From the NCBI GenBank assembly GCA_900551365.1, contig URVZ01000049.1, positions 1 to 12,980 on the forward strand: DNA of 12,980 nt. Direction: 5' to 3'. Below are positions 1 to 5,737 of this stretch, one piece after another. Within the stretch, counting starts at the first letter, position 1, and each line of letters starts with the position of its first letter. This DNA comes from an uncultured Collinsella sp. (GTDB lineage: Bacteria > Actinomycetota > Coriobacteriia > Coriobacteriales > Coriobacteriaceae). A program made the translations under genes and the position numbers. The notes beneath the pieces were generated by a model. The model ran no database searches. It was not told the DNA's origin and saw only the letters and a program-made list of their open reading frames with translations.

Positions 1-48
1 TCCCTGACACGGAAGAGGTCAGAAGTTCAAATCTTCTAACGCCCACCA
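1..48 (+). tRNA. tRNA-Val (anticodon GAC), 3' part
   Basis: Only the 3' part is in the window; the D-arm and acceptor 5' strand lie off the left edge. A T-arm is visible at 21-37 (AGAAG stem, TTCAAAT loop, CTTCT), followed by the acceptor 3' strand AACGCCC (38-44), discriminator A and an encoded CCA (46-48). Variable loop AGGTC is at 16-20. Bases 1-3 (TCC) pair with GGA at 11-13, which fixes the 7-base anticodon loop at 4-10 (CTGACAC) and the anticodon as GAC, valine for GUC/GUU codons. The assignment rests on the anticodon alone because half of the molecule is missing. Confidence 0.85.
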
Positions 49-56
49 AATGTTCG

Positions 57-93
57 CAGCTCAGAGGCTATGTCCTCTGGGCTGTTTTGTTTT
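57..93 (+). terminator. Rho-independent terminator after the tRNA
   Basis: An 11-bp stem (57-67 with 74-84, one G-T wobble) with a 6-nt loop is followed by a T-rich tract, TTTTGTTTT, at 85-93. It starts 9 nt after the tRNA CCA end, so it most likely ends the tRNA transcript. Confidence 0.85.
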
Positions 94-342
94 ATGTCGC
101 CAAATCAGCTGGCAGCTCCAACCGCCCAAGCAACCACCCTGCCCATACACAAAACCGCGTCAGCGACCCAAGTGCCTATCCCGGCTGACTCCGCAGTCAA
201 TCAAAACCGCCCCAATAGTCACCGAGGCCGAGACCAACACGTCTCGAACCCATCCGAGCCGCAACTTCTCAGCAAAACGCCGCGATGTCTGCGCCCTGCG
301 GTATCCTTGAGCCACTTGCACCTGCAGCACCAAGGAGCCGCC

Positions 343-1029
343 ATGCGCACCGAGCTCGATGTCCCCTTTTCGCACAAAGAAGAAGCCAAGGCGCTGGGCG
401 CCAAATGGGACCGGACCAAGAAGATCTGGTATGTACCCAGCGGCGTCAACCCCGAGCCCTTTGCCGAGTGGCTGCCCGGTGTTGACCGATCCGACCCCTC
501 AGCGCCGTATATATATCTAGTACTGGGCAAGCGCGAATGCTGGAAGTGTCACAAAGAGACCTCGGTCGCGGCCTTCGGCATTCCCTATCGAACCGATAAC
601 GACGAGAGCATCGCCATCGCGCACGCGCCCAACGAAGCCGGGCACATTGCCATCGACACGGCCAACGCCAACGCACTCGCCATCGTGCCCGCTCTTGGCT
701 GCGTGCCGGGCGAGATCCGCGACTACCTTCATAAGCGCTGCGGCTACAAGCCCGTAGGCGCGCGAGCCTCCAAAGCCCCGTCGCTCGGCAACACGTGCAC
801 CAGTTGCGACGCGCTGCAAGGCAGCCGCTATCTGTTCGAGGAGCCCTCGTCCCCATTTGCCCTCACTGCCATCAACAAGCTGCCGGCACTGGAGTTTGTG
901 CGCGTCGAAGTTGCCGGCGTATTTGGCGTCCCGGCCACGCGCACCGACTTTGACCAGGCGCTCTTTACCTGGGCACGTGACCATCACGCCGAGTTCCACA
1001 AGAGCCTGCTCGAGGGGATTTATCTGTAG
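343..1029 (+). CDS. DUF5710 domain-containing protein with two CxxC pairs
   Basis: A 228-aa protein. I chose ATG 343 because AAGGAG (332-337) precedes it at good spacing; the open frame upstream overlaps the terminator and has no coding look. Residues 1-45 match the DUF5710 pattern: a start like LDVPF, an acidic/basic stretch, ALGAKWD, then IWYVP and a loop with EPFAEWLP. This small module is often found in plasmid- and phage-associated proteins such as primases and conjugation proteins. The rest is unassigned but carries Cys66/Cys69 (CWKC) and Cys152/Cys155 (CTSC), which could together bind one zinc. No signal peptide or membrane segment is seen, so it is probably cytoplasmic. A nucleic-acid role is only a guess. 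It stands alone on the plus strand, followed by a pair of short palindromes. Confidence 0.8.
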   Translation: MRTELDVPFSHKEEAKALGAKWDRTKKIWYVPSGVNPEPFAEWLPGVDRSDPSAPYIYLVLGKRECWKCHKETSVAAFGIPYRTDNDESIAIAHAPNEAGHIAIDTANANALAIVPALGCVPGEIRDYLHKRCGYKPVGARASKAPSLGNTCTSCDALQGSRYLFEEPSSPFALTAINKLPALEFVRVEVAGVFGVPATRTDFDQALFTWARDHHAEFHKSLLEGIYL

Positions 1030-1035
1030 GGCAAA

Positions 1036-1073
1036 ACTCGAAAATCGAGTCCGAACTTCCTCGAAAATCGAGT
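1036..1073. repeat. Two identical 13-bp palindromes, 23 bp apart
   Basis: CTCGAAAATCGAG occurs at 1037-1049 and again at 1060-1072. Each is a perfect inverted repeat (CTCGA, AAA centre, TCGAG), and the first extends to 15 bp with outer A/T. The start-to-start distance is 23 bp, about two helical turns. They follow the DUF5710 stop codon (1027-1029) by a few bases. There is no T-run, so they do not look like an intrinsic terminator; tandem operator half-sites or a dispersed genomic repeat are both possible. Confidence 0.6.
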
Positions 1074-1156
1074 ATGCGCAGGTAGCTGAGCTGTTTGTGT
1101 AACGCAGAAAATGTCGAATCACCGGGTTTGCCCGACTAGATATTCAGTCTTCGAAG

Positions 1157-1438
1157 CTATGGCTCCGCATCATCATAGGTAATAGCACATCCGCAAGTTG
1201 GGCATTGCTGAGGATAGACTGGAAGACGCAGGCCTATTCGAGCCCGCGGGTCGGCAGCGTGTTTGTCGCGGACGTCGATGTAACTGATCTCTAGGCATGG
1301 AAGGCCTGCGCCGCAGCTTGGGCACGGCAGATGGATTTGGCTGCAGGTCGCCTCGACTAGCGGGAACAGGTTCCGGTCCATTAACGCTCGCGATAGATTT
1401 CCATACACGCCTCGCGCGATATCGCTTCGCCATCCCAT
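1157..1438 (-). CDS. Small hypothetical protein with two CPxCG zinc knuckles
   Basis: A 93-aa protein starting at ATG 1438. The sequence upstream in reading direction contains GGAAAGGAAGG, a strong purine-rich ribosome binding site a few bases before the ATG. Cys39-Pro-Ser-Cys42-Gly and Cys79-Pro-Thr-Cys82-Gly form two CPxCG knuckles about 40 residues apart, the usual spacing of a single four-cysteine zinc ribbon with an insert. No membrane segment or signal peptide is visible. It is divergent from the 169-aa gene at 1694. I do not recognise the family. Zinc binding is inferred from the cysteines; a nucleic-acid or protein-protein role would be typical for such ribbons but is not shown here. 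Confidence 0.65.
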   Translation of the reverse strand: MGWRSDIARGVYGNLSRALMDRNLFPLVEATCSQIHLPCPSCGAGLPCLEISYIDVRDKHAADPRARIGLRLPVYPQQCPTCGCAITYDDAEP

Positions 1439-1693
1439 GGTCCTTCCTTTCCCGTTTTAGCTGTTGAGGAGAGGATGGCAGGATCGTGTAGTTCTCGCTG
1501 CGGCGCGGCACGATCCGATCAATCGACATGATTAGGCTGCAACGGACAGCACCTGCCTAATACGGAGCAACGACTTCCACCCGACGTTGTGATTCCGAGA
1601 AATCGAACTTCCCGTCCCTTCCCCACTCGGTATACTGGATGTAGCACGTGTAATTTCTGCCTGCATATGGCGGCTGTTTATTGGGAGACCCCT
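1439..1693. other. Divergent intergenic region
   Basis: About 255 bp between the minus-strand zinc-knuckle gene and the plus-strand 169-aa gene. It must hold both promoters. I see a TATACT -10 candidate for the plus gene at 1631-1636 and a 7-bp inverted repeat ATTAGGC/GCCTAAT at 1531-1537 and 1555-1561 with a 17-nt spacer. No RNA gene or convincing additional CDS is visible. Confidence 0.4.
1631..1636 (+). promoter_or_regulatory. Candidate -10 element TATACT
   Basis: TATACT matches the sigma-70 -10 consensus at five of six positions and lies 57 bp before the start codon at 1694. No good -35 hexamer is found at the right distance. The same TATACT hexamer precedes the peptidase gene at 5680-5685, which supports its use by this organism. 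Confidence 0.4.
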
Positions 1694-2203
1694 ATGGCTA
1701 TCGCAAACCAACCCAAGGGAAGCGTTTCGTCCGGATCGATCAAGCCGGTGACGCGCAAGGCCGTTCGTTGTCAGCGCGAAGTCGCCTGGCTGGTCACGCA
1801 AGCGGCCGGTAAGCTCGTCGCCACCACCGACGACGTCAATGCGCCCACGCCCAGCTTTGTACTGGCGGCGGCATTGTCGTACACCCGCAAGCAGGAGCAG
1901 ACCGCTCAGGACCGTGGCACCGCGATCGACTACGAGGCTGTCATGGACCCCGACCTTGCGAGTTTTTGCCAAGCTGCGGGGCTGCCTACAGCGCCCAACG
2001 CGCTTTCGGACGCGGGCTACATGTTCACGCTCTCGGGCGCGGACCTGATCCGTGACGTCTACACCTACTGCAGCGACCTCGGCGAGCGCTCGGGAGACGC
2101 GGCGCAGGTCAAGCCGGGCTACGCGATCAAGCTCGCTCTACGGCTGTTCTTGCTGGACGGAGCCTCAGCAGCCACCGCTTCCGACGACAAAACCTCGGCA
2201 TAA
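1694..2203 (+). CDS. Hypothetical protein, 169 aa
   Basis: The start is placed at ATG 1694 because GGGAG (1683-1687) lies 6 nt upstream; the open frame extends to 1589, but that stretch reads as non-coding leader with the -10 candidate inside it. The N-terminus (about 1-25) is polar and basic, with several Ser, Lys and Arg; the remainder looks alpha-helical, with repeated Ala-rich helices (for example around 55-65 and near the C-terminus) and a disordered Ala/Ser/Asp tail. No catalytic motif, signal peptide or membrane span is visible. I do not recognise the family. GC content and codon use match the GC-rich backbone, unlike the next gene. It converges on the AIPR gene and shares the hairpin at 2209-2242 with it. 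Confidence 0.7.
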   Translation: MAIANQPKGSVSSGSIKPVTRKAVRCQREVAWLVTQAAGKLVATTDDVNAPTPSFVLAAALSYTRKQEQTAQDRGTAIDYEAVMDPDLASFCQAAGLPTAPNALSDAGYMFTLSGADLIRDVYTYCSDLGERSGDAAQVKPGYAIKLALRLFLLDGASAATASDDKTSA

Positions 2204-2242
2204 CAAAAGCGTCGGGCCGGGGAATCACTCCCGGTCCGACGC
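2204..2242 (-). terminator. Shared hairpin terminator between convergent genes
   Basis: A 13-bp GC-rich stem (2209-2221 with 2230-2242, one G-T wobble) with an 8-nt loop fills the 42-nt gap between the stop codons of the convergent genes at 1694-2203 and 2246-4336. Read on the minus strand it is followed by TTTTG, so it fits best as the terminator of the AIPR gene. On the plus strand there is no T-run. A near-identical hairpin lies at 4515-4552. Confidence 0.75.
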
Positions 2243-2245
2243 CCA

Positions 2246-4336
2246 CTAAACCTCTGGAAATGCCTCAAGATAAGAACGGCCGCTTGGCTTAAATTCAAAC
2301 TTGTCTTCTCTATACAGTTCGTTTCTTTCAAGACACTCTTTCTTAATTTCGATAAGATTCTCGCGCCTTCCCAGATACATCTTTGGTCTGCTCTGGCCCA
2401 GAATTAGCCTCTTGTTGTCCTTCAGGAAACCCCGAAGCCCCTGATTAACCAGCTCATATAGCGGAACGAGCAAGCGGTTGGGCCCTTCAGTAATGTCAGA
2501 GTCTTCGATGACAGATTTATCCATGCCCTTCTTCAGCCAAAATGAAACATCATTGAGGTCTAGAAGGCGTTTGCATGTATCAGAATCGAGGGTTCCATAT
2601 TTATTGCAAAGCAAAAATGATCCAATTTCAGCAACCGACAATGCCATCTGTGCCTTCCAAACACCAAACAAAAAGTCATTATCTTCATTTAGTGCGATGA
2701 GTTTCTCCTGTTGAGTCGCCCTCGGGCTGACAACACCAGTATCCTCAAGCCTTGCCAGAGCCTCGTTTTTCAGCTTCGTCGTCCCAACAGGCTTGACGCG
2801 GTATTCAAGATAGCGCCCGACCGCCATTGCCAATAGCAATTGATATTGAGTGGGCTGTCCGTCCTCAAGTAAATCGGCTTTATAGCTAAAGTTGGGCTTT
2901 TTCATTTGCTCCCAGAGGGCAGGAGAAGGCCTCTTCGCAAACACGGAGGAATACTCCGGGTCTCGAAAGTACTTAACTCCGCCAGCATTGGCTTTAGGAG
3001 CGTTTCCGATCCATGCCCACCAGATTTTTGCCAGGTCTTCGTTATCGATATGCCTGTAACGATTCTTGCCCCTTCTCGTCGATCCCTTAATCTCGAAGTA
3101 ACTTTTCTTTGGCTCACGCTTGTTCGACTGAAGGAAGGAATCGAGTTCTCCGTCCTTCCTGATATAGAAATAACGCATCTCTTTTTTAAGTGGGTCTTTA
3201 TAGAAAGAAGACTGCAGCTTTCGCTGCTCGGCAGAATTGGACTTTAGATTGCGATCATTCATTGGGTTCTGGTGATTCGATGCGACGATGATGTCGTCGA
3301 GCAGCTCATCTTGATTTGCCGTACTGCTATTTAAGACCTTAGCAATGATCTTCACATCGGAACAGATGCTCTCTTTCACGCTATCGTTAGATGCCATGTA
3401 AAAGTCAAAAATAGTGCTCAGGGTCTGGCAGCCGTTCACTACTTGGGCATCAGCCACCTTAATCGAAGGCTTCCTGTCCCCTTGACTTGGCTTCACATAG
3501 TTGTTGCAGGTAATCACGATTCCATTGTTAAGATGGACGAAACGCTTTCTACCCTTTTCAGTCGACAGCTGCTTCTTGATTGCCGCATTCACGTTCGACC
3601 CCTTCAACGTTGATCGAACATTCATGTCAAACAAGTCATATCCGTATTTTGCAATAGCGTCAATTAACGGTTTGACATCCAAGACAGCGCAGAACCAGCC
3701 GTTTTGCCATATAACGCAATCATTAATATCACGCGTAGTCAGCTTTAACTCGATATGGGTTCGGTTGGCAACCTCATCATTTCTGTGCCAACAATCGTAA
3801 ATATCATTCTCCTCGTAAAGACAGATATTTATTCCCTCATTGGCTTTTTGAGAACGTACCTCCTCAAAACGCCTTCTTGCAGAGTCGCTGAGTCTACCCT
3901 CAAGCGCAAGCACGGCAGTTAAGATGCAATTAGCCTTTTTGAATTGATATCCCTGCTTCAGTTTTCTCACACCGGCGTTCGAACCAGCATCATTATCCGA
4001 AGTAATAAACTCAACAGCTTCTTGCAACTCATTAACAGGTGTTGCGTCAAACACTTTTCCCTCTGGATAATTATCCAGATTGCACGATTTGCATTGATAG
4101 AACGTGTAGCCATCATCGCGCGCAATGTAAAAATCAACACCGTGGTCATTGGCCCCATCGGTATAGATAAGGCTATTCTCATCGGAAAGAATATCTTCGC
4201 CTTCAAAAACGGCCGCAACGGTATAGGCGAAGGCGACATCATCCCCTTCGCCATCATCCAAATAGTTTTCACGAATATCGTCCATCTTTGATGTGATATC
4301 CGCATTAAACTCTGATCTGTCGAACGTGATGCCCAT
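2246..4336 (-). CDS. AIPR-family (abortive infection phage resistance) protein with nuclease-like N-terminus
   Basis: A 696-aa protein. ATG 4336 is preferred over ATG 4348 because GGAG lies 6 nt before it, while ATG 4348 has no spaced ribosome site. Numbering here is from the upstream Met; subtract 4 for the chosen start. The AIPR family signature is clear: NNGIVIT (274-280) and DAQVVNGCQT (300-309), followed by helical sequence typical of the family. The N-terminal region has GVD (Asp72) and, after a short beta-like stretch, QCK (Gln85, Lys87). This is the D...QxK arrangement of Mrr/PD-(D/E)xK restriction-like nucleases. AIPR proteins are known from abortive-infection phage resistance, and some occur beside restriction-modification genes; none is seen here, so this copy looks solitary. 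Its composition is clearly AT-richer than both neighbours, suggesting transfer. The family call is firm; nuclease activity is inferred. Confidence 0.9.
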   Translation of the reverse strand: MGITFDRSEFNADITSKMDDIRENYLDDGEGDDVAFAYTVAAVFEGEDILSDENSLIYTDGANDHGVDFYIARDDGYTFYQCKSCNLDNYPEGKVFDATPVNELQEAVEFITSDNDAGSNAGVRKLKQGYQFKKANCILTAVLALEGRLSDSARRRFEEVRSQKANEGINICLYEENDIYDCWHRNDEVANRTHIELKLTTRDINDCVIWQNGWFCAVLDVKPLIDAIAKYGYDLFDMNVRSTLKGSNVNAAIKKQLSTEKGRKRFVHLNNGIVITCNNYVKPSQGDRKPSIKVADAQVVNGCQTLSTIFDFYMASNDSVKESICSDVKIIAKVLNSSTANQDELLDDIIVASNHQNPMNDRNLKSNSAEQRKLQSSFYKDPLKKEMRYFYIRKDGELDSFLQSNKREPKKSYFEIKGSTRRGKNRYRHIDNEDLAKIWWAWIGNAPKANAGGVKYFRDPEYSSVFAKRPSPALWEQMKKPNFSYKADLLEDGQPTQYQLLLAMAVGRYLEYRVKPVGTTKLKNEALARLEDTGVVSPRATQQEKLIALNEDNDFLFGVWKAQMALSVAEIGSFLLCNKYGTLDSDTCKRLLDLNDVSFWLKKGMDKSVIEDSDITEGPNRLLVPLYELVNQGLRGFLKDNKRLILGQSRPKMYLGRRENLIEIKKECLERNELYREDKFEFKPSGRSYLEAFPEV

Positions 4337-4368
4337 ACGCCACTCCATCCTAAATGTGCTTAAGCGAA

Positions 4369-4397
4369 ATTAGATCACCACTCATTAGGGCGATCAA
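4369..4397 (-). promoter_or_regulatory. Sigma-70-type promoter for the AIPR gene
   Basis: On the minus strand, TTGATC (4392-4397) and TCTAAT (4369-4374) are separated by exactly 17 bp. They match the -35 consensus at 4 of 6 and the -10 at 5 of 6 positions. The predicted transcript would begin near 4362, giving a leader of roughly 25 nt before ATG 4336. Confidence 0.6.
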
Positions 4398-4512
4398 GAT
4401 CTCAAACCACCAAGCGGCAGCCACATTTAGAAATACGGCAGCGAGGTCATGCGACGGATAACATACGCCGCCGTCCAAACGCCAATTCAGTCCGTTGTCT
4501 CAATCTGCCCGC

Positions 4513-4552
4513 AAAAGCGCCGGGCCGGGGAATCACTTCCGGCCCGGCGCTT
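4513..4552 (-). terminator. Hairpin terminator of the broken gene at 4560-5051
   Basis: A 14-bp stem (4515-4528 with 4539-4552) with a 10-nt loop starts 8 nt beyond the minus-strand stop codon at 4560-4562. Read on the minus strand it ends with an A/T-rich edge giving TTTT. It matches the hairpin at 2204-2242 at 35 of 40 positions by my count, including a C-G to T-A pair change that keeps the stem. Confidence 0.75.
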
Positions 4553-4559
4553 GTTCGTC

Positions 4560-5051
4560 CTACTTGTTCCCGTCCCCTGTGGGTGAGTTCTTTTGGTTGC
4601 GACGGTTACTCCGGGTCACGTTGTGTTCCTTGTAGTAATCGGGCGCCTCGTTGCCGCTCGCACTAATGGGGTCATTGCCGGTGAGGGTGTCGGCAATATC
4701 CTGCACGAACTTAACGAACAGGCTCGAATCGTCGGTCTCGGACGAATCAAAGTCAAAACCGAACTCCACCGCGCCGCCGATGATCTTGTCCACGCACTCC
4801 GGGTCGTCGCCGTCCAGCCAAATGACCACGGTGTATTTGTCCACATCGCCCACCTGATACTGCAGCAGCAGCTTTTGGTTTTCGTCTATGAGCAGCGGCT
4901 TGCCGGCGAGCATGGGTGCGCTCATAAGGAAGTACGCCTCGTCCAGGTCCTCTTTGTACGTGGCAAGCATGTTGAAGTCGGTTTTTTAGCCCATGGGCAC
5001 GTCGAATGCCGCCTGAAGCTTGGTCCCCAGCGTTATCTGCTGCTCTGCCAT
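4560..5051 (-). pseudogene. Small gene interrupted by an in-frame TAA (possible YcgR-N/PilZN-like protein)
   Basis: A good start lies at ATG 5051 with GGGGGAG 5 nt upstream (5057-5063 on the plus strand). Translation runs 21 codons to a TAA at 4986-4988, then continues in the same frame for another 141 codons to TAG at 4560. The two parts read as one protein: the first ends DVPMG, the second begins KTDFNMLATYKED. Without the stop it would be 163 codons before the terminator. By eye, the first half (LGTKL, an SAP motif, GKPLLI, then LLQYQVGD) resembles the small N-terminal beta-barrel of YcgR-type c-di-GMP effectors, but no PilZ domain follows, so this is a weak call. The C-terminal tail is acidic then polar. 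A 136-aa internal ORF from ATG 4970 remains open but lacks a clear ribosome site. Sequencing error or stop readthrough are alternatives to decay. Confidence 0.65.
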
Positions 5052-5247
5052 GTATTCTCCCCCAGTCGCGGGCGCCGATATCATCGTCGTGCGCGATGCA
5101 CATTGGGCTATCGTAACTGCTTTGCCGCAGGTTTCGTTGCACAGCGCGCGAAATGGCGCGATGCGGGGAGTGGGCGTCAGTGCAGCTGCTCCGCACGCAG
5201 CATCAATCTGACAGCAATACATGTCCCCGACAAACCGTCTGTCTGTC

Positions 5248-5323
5248 TATCTCTCAGCTATCTCTCGTAATTATCTCTCGTCTCTCATTTATCTCTCACA
5301 TTAGAGATGAGTGAGAGATGAGA
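5248..5323 (+). repeat. TATCTCTC array 1 with inverted copies
   Basis: Exact TATCTCTC occurs at 5248, 5259, 5272 and 5290, with a degenerate GTCTCTC at 5280-5286 between the last two. An inverted copy, GAGAGATG, lies at 5313-5320. The bases 5291-5299 and 5311-5319 form a perfect 9-bp inverted repeat around an 11-nt loop. It could be a cluster of regulator sites in DNA or a hairpin in RNA. No spacer-repeat periodicity of a CRISPR kind is present. Confidence 0.75.
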
Positions 5324-5424
5324 AACAAAAATGCCGTTATCGGTTCAATCAAATCACGTTCGCGCAGGTAAACGCATGTATACGGGAACTTTGACTCGAT
5401 CCCCCAGCCACCTTGCAGCATTGT

Positions 5425-5493
5425 TATCTCTCATATTTATCTCTCGTCTTTCTGCTATCTCTCGTATTAGTGACGGATGAGAGATGAGAGATA
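5425..5493 (+). repeat. TATCTCTC array 2, offset 166 bp from array 1
   Basis: Exact TATCTCTC occurs at 5425, 5438 and 5456, each exactly 166 bp downstream of a copy in array 1. Inverted copies lie at 5479-5486 (GAGAGATG) and 5486-5493 (GAGAGATA). Ungapped comparison of 5259-5323 with 5425-5489 gives 53 of 65 identical positions by my count, the identity being concentrated in the octamers and the inverted block. The equivalent hairpin (5457-5465 with 5477-5485, 11-nt loop) is retained. Confidence 0.75.
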
Positions 5494-5511
5494 CGTGAGT
5501 GATGGACGGGC

Positions 5512-5567
5512 GTGGATTTTTGGACGGTTTTTGGGCGTTTTGAGGCTGATTCCGTCCGAAAATCCAC
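5512..5567. repeat. 16-bp inverted repeat upstream of the peptidase gene
   Basis: GTGGATTTTTGGACGG (5512-5527) pairs with CCGTCCGAAAATCCAC (5552-5567) with one T-G wobble, around a 24-nt loop. There is no T-run after it, so it is not an intrinsic terminator. It may be an operator, an RNA leader structure or a dispersed hairpin repeat. Confidence 0.6.
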
Positions 5568-5679
5568 TCTCATTCGATAGGCGTCCAAGTTTCCACGCTC
5601 GCGCGGCGGTCACGCGGGGCCTTTGCCCAATCCGCCAGCATCGTCTTCAGTTCGCCGCAGAGCCGCGGCCCCATATGGG

Positions 5680-5685
5680 TATACT
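5680..5685 (+). promoter_or_regulatory. Candidate -10 element of the peptidase gene
   Basis: TATACT lies 53 bp before ATG 5738. It is the same hexamer as at 1631-1636. No convincing -35 is present, so an activator or an upstream element may be needed. If used, the repeat arrays lie upstream of this promoter and would act as DNA sites. Confidence 0.45.
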
Positions 5686-5737
5686 CTCGGGGATTCGACT
5701 CGATTCGCCCCCGCTGGGGCGTCAAAGGAGACTGCAT

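Larger units (their letters stand above)
5052..5737. other. Long divergent control region
   Basis: Nearly 700 bp between the broken minus-strand gene and the peptidase gene. It contains two TATCTCTC arrays (5248-5323 and 5425-5493), a spacer with no gene, a 16-bp inverted repeat (5512-5567) and a -10 candidate at 5680-5685. An open frame in phase with the peptidase runs from 5477, but it passes through these structures and lacks a ribosome site, so I treat it as non-coding. Confidence 0.5.

Noticed and set aside
517..1122. Minus-strand 201-codon frame opposite the DUF5710 gene
   Set aside because: The plus-strand protein has a recognised domain and a good ribosome site; this frame has neither.
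1555..1640. tRNA-like T-arm on the minus strand
   Set aside because: A GTTCGATT loop with a weak stem is present, but no anticodon arm or acceptor pairing can be drawn around it.
4593..5270. Plus-strand 225-codon frame opposite the broken gene
   Set aside because: The translation is Val/Arg-rich without a ribosome site, and the opposite strand has a start, ribosome site and terminator in the right places.
5248..5493. CRISPR array
   Set aside because: The repeat is only 8 nt, spacing is 11-18 bp and irregular, and the two clusters resemble each other, unlike unique spacers.
5477..5737. N-terminal extension of the peptidase reading frame
   Set aside because: It runs through the repeat array and the inverted repeat, has no ribosome site at its ATG, and the peptidase family starts naturally at ATG 5738, which has AAAGGAG at 7 nt.
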